64,000 nucleotides of DNA, from contig NC_091134.1 in assembly GCF_041381155.1 (NCBI RefSeq), positions 1,546,001 through 1,610,000 on the forward strand. Direction: 5' to 3'. Every line of letters begins with the position of its first letter. Position 1 is the stretch's first letter. This DNA comes from Argopecten irradians. Taxonomy: Eukaryota > Mollusca > Bivalvia > Pectinida > Pectinidae. Below the pieces are notes generated by a model. The model ran no database searches. It was given only the letters and a program-made list of their open reading frames with translations, and was not told the DNA's origin. Positions 47,477 to 59,300 of the stretch are shown here, one piece after another. The position numbers and the translations under genes were made by a program.

Positions 47477-50085
47477 ACGGCCTTCACATATGACGTTATA
47501 AGCCTCGTTTTCCGCGATGGGCAGGCAACTTGTCGACCAATCAAATCGCGCCATTTGCACACACCCTTCCCGTAAACAACAAATACATGACAACCCAAGG
47601 TATATTATTTGCGAATAACTCAAGCACGAAAAACACGCAGTCATCAGAAATGTTTTCACCAAAAGCTAGAAATATGTTAAGGTAAATCTGACAAGTGCCC
47701 TGGCTTAAGTAAGCACTTGTACTGCACGTACACGTTAAACCATGTAACTGTTAGATCTACTTGTATAGCAATATGGGAGAGGGAGGATAAATGCAACATA
47801 TAAAAAAATAAAAAAATAAAAAATAAAAAAAATATATATATATATAAATATATATCGATTGATGCCTACCTCAAGCACAGCATGCATATTTCAATATATC
47901 AGGATGACGAAATTATCTTATGAACAAATCAATCAATTATCACTGAGAAAAGCAGTGTTTTGGACCTGTTTTATTGATTACGTGTTGTACAGCTGTATAT
48001 CTGGGTCAAATGTCAATGACCGGACAGGGAACTAGCGACAATAATAGATCTAGATATAGCACTTCGGCTTATTGTGTACAAATGGTATATTATGCACAAG
48101 CTAACTTAGTTCAGATCCGAACTCAGGTGCTATCATGTTATCAAATATAAGAGCTAAGTCAAGATAAATTTTCATTTTTTTTTGTTCGATTTGAATGAAC
48201 AAACATGAAGAGAGATAAAACACTGATAAATATCATAAACAAAGTGTCCTACATATTGTGTTATGTCCATGGAGTTATGATACTGGTCTGTTATAAACTA
48301 TTTTGAATCATTCAACGTATATACTGCATGTATCAAATAAATAACGAATTCTCAATCAAATTTAAATGTGGTAGCTTTCATGTCCATATCAACGCTACAG
48401 GACATTAGATTCATTAGCAGGTTAAAATGTCGTAAATAACCTAGGATATCTATATATAGCTAGGATAGGTGATTTTCAGTGAATTTACACACGAAAGGGT
48501 AGTAAGGTAACTTAATTAGTGATACATTCTTAAATGTATTTTGTATTCTGTACAAAATAAACCAAAGCCAGCTAAATTTACGAATAAACTAATTTATTAG
48601 CAACCAAAATGTCAATACTGCAATTATGATAACATAATGTGTATTTGAAAGTTTCAATCATTCAAACATTCTCTCACAATTGGAGCTCGATTTTAACAGA
48701 GAGAGCATATAATTTATACTATTTAAATACACGAATCTGACTTTAAAAAGTGCAGCGTGACGATCTGAAATCGAACTAATAAGATTCCTTAGATATTACC
48801 GAGAGTACGATATCATCACATTGTGTAATGAAATGTATTTTCGATAATGAGTAGATGTACTGATTCAACTACTATTTTCTACAATGACATTTAGACGGTA
48901 TCGGTGATGCCGTGTTGACGGCAGGTGCCGAGTTTTGACGAAGAGTACATGTACGTAACGGACTTACATCATATAATGTTCAAGGTCGCAATAGCTGGCA
49001 TCGGACTTGACGTTGATGATGATGATGATGATGCAATGTACATGTGCTGGCAGTTCATTAGTTATATAAGCCTATGTCAAAACGATGGCTATACAACATG
49101 CCTATATGTTTCGTACGGTTAGGAATTAAAATTTTACAATAATGGCTTAGATTAATAATAATTAGTGCTAGGTGGTTAATTAAGGGCTGAATTGCACGGT
49201 TTATAATTAAAGTTGTATTTCACCTGACAAATTGGCGCTAAGAGCCTTATTAAGGTCGAAATATCAACATTTCATTACTGTTAGTTCAATGAAACACCGG
49301 ACAGCCCACCAGGTCATCATGTTGTATTGAAAAACACACGGGCACGCATTTTGCTTCAAAAAAGATATTACAAAAGATTTCTTGGTAATATTATCTGAGA
49401 TAATATATTATTATTACCATGATGAGCATGCGGTCGGATTATTTTTAGTCTGCAAATGCCCGTGCTGACATCGTGCAAACTAGTTGTCTCACCCACTTTA
49501 AATGGAGCAGAGACTGTCAATTTTAAAGTCTGTGTCGGAGAAGGGAGGGGGTGGGGTGGTCGCTGTCAAGGAGGGAGACGTTAGGAAGAAGGAAGCTTAA
49601 GCCAGAAGAGGAGACAAATTCCGAGATTTAGTCGCCTTTTACGATCATGTGCAATGATGTGCAATTATAACGCTGCAGGCCAAAGTAGTAGAATAAAACA
49701 TCCATCAAGATAAGAAAATAATTATGGCAACAAGCAAATCAGTCGTCCCACTCCATTTATGCTTAAAACATTAAGCAATAGTAGAAACTGTCACTTTTAT
49801 AGACTATGGTGTGTTTCGGACTGTTGCAGAAGCTCATTAGATTAATAAAATAAAATTGATCCATAAATAAATGACAACTAAACTTGTCATATTAGAGTCT
49901 TCAACACAGGAACGAACGACAACTCTAAGCGAAACATCATCAAGACTCGAAAAATCATTTCGGAAGAAAACATATAACAGCATTTTAGCCGTCATTAACG
50001 ATCAGGAAACGGACCACATTTTTTTCGATTCCAATATAAGTATATATGTATGTATAATAATTGGTCATACATTACTCCCATAACA

Positions 50086-50151
50086 TGAGAGTCGACTGGT
50101 CAGCCGTTTTTTTATCGGACGTTATTTTGCTGACTGTCGACTCTCATTTCC
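50086..50151. repeat. short foldback (hairpin)
   Basis: Arms ATGAGAGTCGACTGGTCAGC and GCTGACTGTCGACTCTCAT pair nearly perfectly around a ~25-base loop. Possible tiny MITE or DNA hairpin. Confidence 0.6.
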
Positions 50152-50737
50152 GAAGGCCTATTTCTTTGATGCAGCTTCCGACGTCAGATGAAGGCGGAAG
50201 GAAAAGTACAATAATATCAATATTTCTTGCTCTAACAGTGATAGCATTGATGTGTACTTACAGTTTAGGTATTAATTATCCCATTTATCTAGGAAACCTA
50301 TAATTTGTGGCCTCATAAAAAGTATTTTAGCGGATTAGATATGATGAATCCCTTCCGTAACATTTTGACCTAGTTTTAAATATGGCGGCTGGTTACTACA
50401 AAAAACGGAACGTGAATTCAAGCGGGCAGAATGCAAGTAAAAGTAAAGGCAGATCAAACGTTTTGGGGACTTTGCAATGAGTTTTTTTCTATTTACCGGG
50501 CGGATCGCTTTCATCATAAAGTTTTGTCTGGGTCATGAAAGTTTACGTTAGGAGATGTAAATATTTGTTTTCGATGGATTTTACGGCTGATTTTGTCAAA
50601 AAAAATGTTGATTTATGAAAAAAGAGGTAGGTATTTGACATTGATGACGATTTAATCATGATTTAAACGTTTTATATTGTCACAATCCAAACTTTGAAAA
50701 TGTTACCCTCAGCATCGGGTAAATGGCCTATCGGAAG

Positions 50738-50799
50738 TTAGAGGTTAGACACGACGTAATGTTCCAAAAGTGTCTCGTCGTGCTATACCTCTAACATTG
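50738..50799. repeat. short foldback (hairpin)
   Basis: Arms GTTAGAGGTTAGACACGAC and GTCGTGCTATACCTCTAAC pair with two differences around a loop of about 20 bases. Confidence 0.55.
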
Positions 50800-52747
50800 T
50801 TGGAGTAGTCATACATATACTTATGTTAGATCGGAACCAGTGCATAAACTAGAACTGATTCACACGGATACGGAAAAAGACAAGGAAATCACAAACCGGA
50901 TATTATTTAGCCATAACACTTCAAAGTAGCAAAGGATCGGTTATTACTGGGATTAGGGGTTAAGTTACACCGGTCAGTCGATCATACAATGACCTATAAT
51001 AGTTTTTGTTGCTGTGGCGTCGGCGGCGACGACCACTTCCGTGACGTCGACAGCACATGGATTTGCCACTCCACAACAAATGAACAAATTAAACTCGTGT
51101 CTTGAACAAACAAACATTTATTTTGGAAATAATTCCATGCAAAGCCAGAAACATGTGTACTAGATTTCACTAGTAAATACACCAGGGAATTCTTGACCTT
51201 GACATTCTTAACAATAAACAATCATGGCACTCCACGTGTAAAATATGAATTCATATAAACAACATCTTATCTCATTAACATAAAGTAAATAATTCATGAA
51301 TACAAAGAAATATACATTACCTAATAAAGAAATATCTAAGAATCTGTCATAATGATGTAAACAAGTTCTCAGGACACGGTGAGTTACATGACGTCATTTT
51401 CAACGTAAACAATATCTATATTCCGTGACAAGTTTTCTAGGAACACTTTATAATGATGTCCTTGCCGAAGTTTTGGCCTCAATCAGAATGATTATTCCAT
51501 GATTCAAGCAAATAGAAAAAAAATGACGTGAAAACGTTCTATCACAATATTAAGATGTCCTTTATCAGGTTCAGACTCTATATGGCACCTATATTGATAA
51601 ATACGTCAGACTAGATCAAACGAAAACGTTATAGTGACTAACTCGTGGTTGAAATCTCGACACTTACTTGTAATATCAAATTATATGGCCATTTTGGCCC
51701 ATTTTCTCGGGTCATAGATACACAATTAATATGGGAAGATATATTAGTTAGAATGATGCCAACGGTACATTGTACGTTATATGTTGGCTGATCTGTTTGA
51801 GGTCAGAAAAGGTCCGAAATCCCACAAAGCATACCTTTATCATATGGTCCTGGAACCAGGATATGTAATTTAACTAAACCATATTTTTTTAGGATATTTT
51901 AGTTACATCTCCGATAAGATCATCAAATCCTAATAAATTACCATTTGGTCATATAATTGATGGAATACTTAACTCATAGGTCAAAATAAGTTTAAAAATA
52001 GCACAATACATCTGTAAAAGTCACTTTGTAAATTAACATACTTTTTGTATGTAAGTTATATTCATGCATATCCCGAGTCTGAATTCTGAATTCATCAGCG
52101 ATTTAAAATCGCTAGCAAATATCAAATATCTTGGACCCCCTCCAATAAATTAGACACCGGTTTGGTCCCAACTATATGTATTTGATTTGTTAAACATTTA
52201 AAACCCAACAGCATTCAGATTTATTTTCCATACATTTTCATTTTGGTTTCCATCGAAAACTGTTTTACATGTGTATATCATACGTCTTTGTGACTTGAAC
52301 TTTTAGCCCAATATCTTTGAGTAAATGATACACTTGTTATTACCATACACAAATAATTGGGTAGGTACATGTACAAAAATATCTTTTCTTTATTTTTCAA
52401 TATACGACACAAAAAATAATAAGATAAATTAAGATTACTAGTAAAACATATTACAAGTAGTTAACAGTAAATATTTTGTGAAAACCGCAAAATTACAATA
52501 TAATAGAACCCGAACGGTTCACTTAACAAGCACAATTGTAACAAAGCGACTCCGACCCTCATATTTGTAGATAGAAAAACATATCTCTTATCTCCCTTTA
52601 TACACCAGTGATACGAACGTTCTGTATACATAATACTTTCATTACCGACTCGCTACCATACAAACACAGACATCACAGGTTGTACCGCTGACAAGTGTTA
52701 AAGCAGTAACTAAAACTGTTAACCGCGGTGTCAAGCTGAACACCTAT

Positions 52748-52854
52748 CACAGGGACCTGGCACGAAAATGTTTAACCAACAGTATACAATATATATATAC
52801 TATAATATATATATGTATACTGTTAGTTTAAAAAAATCGTGCCAGGTCCCTGTG
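52748..52854. mobile_element. hAT-like palindromic MITE, copy 1
   Basis: 107 bp, ends CACAGGGACCTGGCACGAAA and its inverse TCGTGCCAGGTCCCTGTG; arms continue to AACCAACAGTATAC / GTATACTGTTAGTT with a (TA)-rich centre. Flanks ACACCTAT (52740-52747) and ACACCAAT (52855-52862) look like an 8-bp duplication with one change, fitting hAT. Second copy at 56908. Confidence 0.78.
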
Positions 52855-53185
52855 ACACCAATTGCAATGCTTATTATAATTTATTGTGTGTCCAACGGGA
52901 TCAAGCTTATAATGTATCATTGTGCACAAGGATAGAACAGTACTTAGTACAACCAAAATACCATCTGCACTGTGCACACACTTGTGACCGTAATTTATAT
53001 TACAGTCATCAAAGATGCATGATGCCAGCAAAATCGGTAAGTTTCGGTTTTTGGCTGATTTTGATGGTTTAAGATGATGTTGAAAGTTTTCCATTGCTCT
53101 TCGAAGTAAGAGTTTAACTTGCTGTATCTGAAAATCAGTGATCTGATCTGAAAATGTGCTTTCGCTTGACCACCTGCAAGATCCT

Positions 53186-53278
53186 TCGCATTACATAATA
53201 CATCTTCAGCAATTCAATGTGACGCCTTCCCTCACATTACATAATACATCTTCAGCAATTCAATGTGACGCCTTCCAT
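53186..53278. repeat. ~46-bp tandem duplication
   Basis: Two near-identical units with CATTACATAATACATCTTC and AGCAATTCAATGTGACGCC; one follows the other directly. Confidence 0.8.
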
Positions 53279-53751
53279 TAAAGCAGTAGTGTTACACTCT
53301 GATATCGATGCCTGTGTTAAACTACAGATACACCACTCTATAACGTTTATATAATTAGAATCTCAACAATTGTAAACACTTGAAAAATAGAACTACACAC
53401 CATATTTTATATAGTGTTTAGATCGCATGCTGTTAATCTGGATATTGTTGCAGGAATTAAACTTAGTTTTATTAATGGTTGAAAAGTAATATTTGTACAA
53501 AGTAGTTTTGCAAACCCTGTTTAATATTAGTATTTTATTTGGTACTTATCATGTATATTTTCGATTTTGTACAAAATTCTCTCTTCACTGGTACATGCCT
53601 GGCATTGATAGCCGTGAATTAAATTTGGCGGGCAAGTGCTTTTCTCCAATGTTCCCCACAAAAAAGACCCAGGTTAACAGCATATCATATGATTCAATAA
53701 CAGTAACCGGTATTAAATGCTATGGACAGTTCCTTTGGAAAGCGTCAAAAT

Positions 53752-53858
53752 CAATCTGATTAAAATACAGATCCTTATAATCACTCCGTTAAATATAGGA
53801 TCCCTATGGGATTTCCTCAGATCCTCTTATGATAAGGATCTGTATTTTAATCAGATTG
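53752..53858. mobile_element. Mutator-like MITE with perfect 9-bp target duplication
   Basis: 107 bp, ends CAATCTGATTAAAATACAGA and TCTGTATTTTAATCAGATTG (perfect inverted repeat, arms about 27 bp). CGTCAAAAT flanks both sides (53743-53751, 53859-53867). A 9-bp duplication points to MULE-type insertion and its perfection to a recent event. Confidence 0.85.
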
Positions 53859-54328
53859 CGTCAAAATATAAAGCTTCTACTATAGAGTAAATTGTATACA
53901 TATAATGACTTGTAAATATAGTTATAATGTGAAAAGAGAAAAATATATAATTTTCAAAATTCAAGATTAATAGAAAGGAAACTATTCACTTTCAAGTTAA
54001 ATACTAGATCAAATTAATGAAAAGTAACAAATGGCAAGCAAGGACTCTTCTAACTACAATGTAGACCAAGACATTTGTGTTGCACAAACATATATACATA
54101 TTATAAATAAATCGACTCAAATAAAATGAATTCGAATACTGAAAAAAGCGGCGGATAGAGAAATGGACCCAATTTTGAAAGTTATAATGTAAAATTTGGG
54201 TTTAATTTATTTGATTTTTTTTTAAATCTAAGATCAGTGCCTGGCAGCTTCAACATCAGTAAGATTTACCTCCCTTAGTTGAGAATTCCGATGTTCTTAG
54301 CAATTTTCAAGAATATAACAATTATTTA

Positions 54329-55313
54329 ATTGAGTGGCGTAGCGCCCGTGCATGCTTGCATGCTCGAGCATGCAAAAATAATCTGACTAACATTTTTGTA
54401 CAGTCAGAAAAAAAACCCACAAACATTTGTATACACTAACGCTGCAGAATATAAATGACGTATAAATACACGTGATGTGTGACCGACTGTATGTCTAACA
54501 TAACTTTGTGCACATTTGAAAGACTTTTTGGCCATTACGGAAATTTATTAGAATAGTCAATATATTTCCAGTTACCAAGTTACCAACAAATGTGCATTTC
54601 GAATCGGCAAACACTTACGATCACCAAAATAAACAACATCGTATGAAAGTTAGAAATATTCTAAAAACAAATAATTATGTTAAAATGACAGCAAAACATC
54701 TCAAAAATAGCACTTACAACATGTTTTTCGCCATAGTAATGAAAAAGTTGGGTTTTTTTCATTTTGGTTCACTTACAGCCCGTTAAAACGCGTGTTTACC
54801 TATGATTTCCGGGGTACGAAATAGTTGGCTTTGTTTTTTGTCGAATATGTAGTTCAATATTTTTTGTTGTTGATTTTTAGAAAAAAATATCTAAATAGAC
54901 CAGAATAGGTAGAAATCTTAAGTCATAAATATAATGTTTCATTTTTTTATTGACGTGTTCGGGGACTGGCTTACGCAATTTCCACCATTTTGGCACTGGT
55001 CTTTTGACTTGCTGTCGTAAACAAACCAAACACGTGAACTTAATCTTAATTTTGTTAAAAATATTCGTCAAAATTTTGTCCTAAGTTAAAATAATACATT
55101 CATATATACGTTTATAGTTACCAATGAGGTTAAATAGTTATTACATTGTAACAATTTCCCGTCAGTTTTTGGGGGAAGGGGGGGGGGGGCTTCGCCCCCC
55201 TCCCCCCATACCCCCTACCGAGGCTTCGCCCCTGGACCCTGAGCAGGGGGCTATCGCCTCCTGCACCCCCAAGCATGCAGATCTTTCCAAACCTAGCTAC
55301 GCCGTTGTAATTG
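54329..55313. mobile_element. possible DNA-transposon-derived unit with GGCGTAGC inverted ends
   Basis: Left end AATTGAGTGGCGTAGC and right end GCTACGCCGTTGTAATT are loose inverted matches about 985 bp apart. A G12/C-run hairpin (GGGGGGCTTCGCCCCCC, about 55180-55206) and repeated GGCTTCGCCCC words lie near the right end. No transposase detected. Boundaries tentative. Confidence 0.45.
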
Positions 55314-55817
55314 ATATGATTGATCCCAAAGCGTTCTATGAAACTGAATATCATTATCTGGAAATAACAGGTAAAATAGGATATGAGTATTGAGGAAAGA
55401 ATATTTTCATAAAAATTTGCATGAAAATAAATTTTAATTGACTGAAATGTTATTTTAGCATATAGAATATATATTAAATGAGACAACATATATTTTTATT
55501 CCATTAAAAAATGAGATGCTCGTGAAGTGACAATACCTTATAAACAGACATTGATTGACATCATAATATTACATTATGATTAAATATTGCATGGAATGAG
55601 TAAAATTATAAATTATAAACACAAACATAAAAAACACTGACAATAAAAGATACTAAAAAATGCTCTAGGAGTTCGAGACTCTAAAAAGATATAAAAAAAA
55701 TAATGAAGGGTTGTATTTTTAAATGTAGACATACTTTCTACCTTAGAACCGCATTCCTATCTTGCCATTTTAAAACATTTCATATTTCATTGACTAAATA
55801 TTGCAACTAAACGTTAA

Positions 55818-56156
55818 AGTGAACAGTCGGGCAAGGATGGCTAAAGTCGGTAAAAATGGTGTGAATAATGTATCCAGTATAATTTCTAATGAAATAGAAA
55901 TAGAAAATCTCTCATCAAAATCTGTCTGCGTATGAAGAAATTAATTTTAAGTAAAGGAATCCGAAAACGTCCTCCCGACTGACTATGTCGGTGGTTACCT
56001 TTCCACGCAGCCTCGCTTTCAATGCTTCAACTTTTCTTCATTTCAATGGTCAGAACTGGGAAATGTAAGCAGAACTTGGCCGTCGTATTAATATGTGAGA
56101 ACTTTTGGAGGCCAATGAACGCATTTAGACTGGTTTTCTTTGCCCGACTATTCACT
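55818..56156. mobile_element. TTAA-flanked MITE, family 2 copy c, 3' of GRHPR-like B
   Basis: 339 bp, ends AGTGAACAGTCGGGCAA and TTTGCCCGACTATTCACT with TTAA at 55814-55817 and 56157-56160. Same orientation, and nearly the same distance from the stop codon (about 150 bp), as copy a has from the paralogous gene at 37.4 kb. Confidence 0.85.
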
Positions 56157-56304
56157 TTAAAGCGACAGTTAATGCTGATTTCGAAATATGAAAATGGAAT
56201 CTAAAACAATAATCCTTAGATAGAACAGAATTTATATAAACTTTTCTTATCAAACACAGTTCACTCTGTCTTTTCTGAATCCCCACAGTATAGCTTGCAC
56301 CTGT

Positions 56305-59300
56305 TTAGTTCACAAGACCATACGGGTCCTCGCCATTTTTAACAGACACTATATTCCTTGCAGCAATCTCGGCCATGTGGTTTCTGGAATCCCACGTGTT
56401 GCTTCCCATATGGGGAAGTATGACACAGTTCTGTAGTCCCACAAGTGGGTGATCATGGGGTAGCGGTTCCGGTTCAGTGACGTCCAATCCAGCAGCATAT
56501 ATTTCACCGGAAGTGAGCGCCTCGTAGAGATCATCATGCTGCACAACGCCTCCTCGACCACTGTTTATCAAGATGGCCGTCTTCTTCATCTTTTTGAAAG
56601 TTTCCTTGTTAAACTTGTGCCTTGTGGCGGCCGTCAGATTGCAGCATATGATCACCATGTCCGATTCTGTTACCATGGTATCAAAATCGGTAAATTCTGC
56701 ATCTACTTCTTTAGCATAGCTCACCTGAAATGATAAGTTCGACAGCTTCAAACGGGATCACGCACGGACAAATTATTAGCTGTACGTATATATGCATGGA
56801 TAAGAGGCTTGACCGGTATTATGACCACAACTTTTTAGTGGTTGCGATGTATCGTTTGAAACCCGTGTAGGGCGGGTATCACCTCCTAAACCCGACACGT
56901 CCCTAAACACAGGGATATGGCACAAAAAATTTAACCAACAGTATACATACTGTATGTATAATATAGTAAAATACATACATATATATACTGTTGGTGAAAA
57001 ATTTTCGTGCCAGGTCCCTGTGTCCCTAAATGACCCCACTGCCAACAGGGCATTTCATCAAACAAACCAAACAACAATTCTGTTCCTCTCATGTTTATGA
57101 CAGACATATTTATCAAGACGACTTCAGTAATATTAAGAATTGGAGTTGGGTCTTAAGCTGATGACTAACATTAAAATGATAATTCCTTCTTTAATTATGA
57201 ACTAACAGTTTCATTGGAAAAGTATTAATCGCTTTCTCACACATCTGTGCCGAATGACGTAATGTTAAATACCAATTGGTTTTAGATTAAATAGAAGTTG
57301 GCAATACATATTTATGATGAACAGATGGACTGTGTTACTGGACTATAAATGTATAATTATATGTTAAATTATATCTTAATATCTATCAAAAACATTTCAC
57401 ATAATTAATTTGTACCTCGTGAACATCGTGGTATAGGATACGACGGACTCCAAACGGCTTCACACGCTTGGCCACTCCATAACCGATACGGCCAAGTCCG
57501 AGGATCCCGATGGTCCGGTCGGTCAGTTCCACCCCACATAACCACATCGGCTTCCAAGGACCCCACTCACCATTCTTTACAGAGTCCACTCCTATCAAAA
57601 AGTAACATTTCAATCATGTACATGTATGTACAGATGTTGTTCTCGACTCGGTATATTAGTCCTGAAAACCTACATTCCTATCGATAGATTAATGTCGCAA
57701 TACACTATAATTGATGACTACATTGCTATGAAGTTAGGATATTAATCATATCATCGAAAATAGAAGATTAGAAGATAACATAATATTTTGTTTTTGTGGA
57801 AAAACAAAGAGGTGTTTGGGGTACGTTATTACATAGTTATCGGATGTCTTTAGGCTCTCTTGCGGTTTCATTTTGCTGTCTATGTTGAAAACATAAAAAA
57901 GTTTTCAAAGATTCGTTTTATATAATATCAAAACCCTTTTTATTTAGTGAGTAGCTTATATTAATTAATTACCTTCTACCAGCCGCCTGGCAGTCAGTAG
58001 TAACAGAGATAGGGTCAGTTCGGCCACACTGTCGGTAGAGACATTCGGAGTGTTGGCCACAACAATCTTTCTCTTTCGGCACTCCTCTGTGTCTATGTGG
58101 TCATACCCTACAGACATTGTGGTGATCACCTTCAGCCTCGACCCTACAACAAACCAACACACCCATAAGTAGAATTAGACATATCCACTTTAATTGATAA
58201 ATAAGAAGGAACATTAAACATACATGCAGCCACAGAACAAAATAACTGACGACATTTTATTGTGCTGTTTGGTCCTAATTAGTATAGGGTAATGTGATTT
58301 GTGTCGAGACAAGCAAAGACTCGTGAGTAATCCATGCTGAATGTAATGAAATGAAACGAAAGGAAATGAAATGGACCTATGATGAATAATTTAGATATAA
58401 ATTGACCACTAACCAGATATATGCATTAAGATTATTACGGTTGACCTTGAGTTGAGCGCTCGCACCTGTAAGCGGGGCTCTGGGGTTTGTTCCCTGGCCG
58501 AGACGCATTTTGAGCAGTCTATGAAGTGAGACGACTGGTTAGCCCGTTGTTAGCATAATGTAACCGGGCTAGATGTATATATTTGGCGGTGTGCTTCAGT
58601 GAGATAGTACATGTACTATACAAATGGCGAATATATTATTACATAGACATACATAAGGTCAATTATCTTATTGTAATATCGCATGTTTATACCTATGTTA
58701 TAGAGAACAGGAGGGCTGGTTCTTATCAACAATTGTACGAAGAACAAGATGCCAGTCCAAGGTCAGCGAGCAAAGGTTAACCAAGGTCAGCAATCATTGT
58801 GCTTGCAGTAAGAGATACACTTATTTTGAGGTTTGCAATGTGACGCATTCTTTATTCCCCGGCCCTCTTTCAAACCGAGTACCGTTTTGATATCACGGCT
58901 ATAGCCGATGTTTTCAAAGTAATTTTTGTTTATGATACAATGAGCTTAACATTTTTCCTCGTGTAATGGTACAGTGAAATATCACGCGGTGGGAGAAGTC
59001 AAGAATGGCACAGCACCAAGTCTGTAGACTTTCGGTTAACGGAAAGCTACTGAAAGCAAGAGTTGTTAATTGTTACACGATATAGTCCATATTTCATTTC
59101 TATGTAAATACAATGTTAGGAACCGTTTAGAACTGCTTGTGCAGTTATAATCCTAAGATATAAAACCCATTTGATTACACTTACTTAATGGCCAAATCGA
59201 ATTCCTTTTCGTATGATTTAGTGATTGTTATATATATAAATAAGAAAGTGATTATACTTAAGTCTGTGATGATGAGTGATAGCGCCGATATCATTTCTAA

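Larger units (their letters stand above)
47477..52739. other. intergenic, no gene seen
   Basis: Includes an A-rich/(TA)n tract (about 47805-47855), a (GAT)n run near 49012-49032, an interspersed repeat copy at 49500-49835, and hairpins at 50086-50151 and 50738-50799. Frames here show no recognisable domain. Confidence 0.45.

Noticed and set aside
50383-50395. AATATGGCGGC YY1-like promoter word on the plus strand
   Set aside because: No gene follows downstream, so a promoter call cannot be supported.
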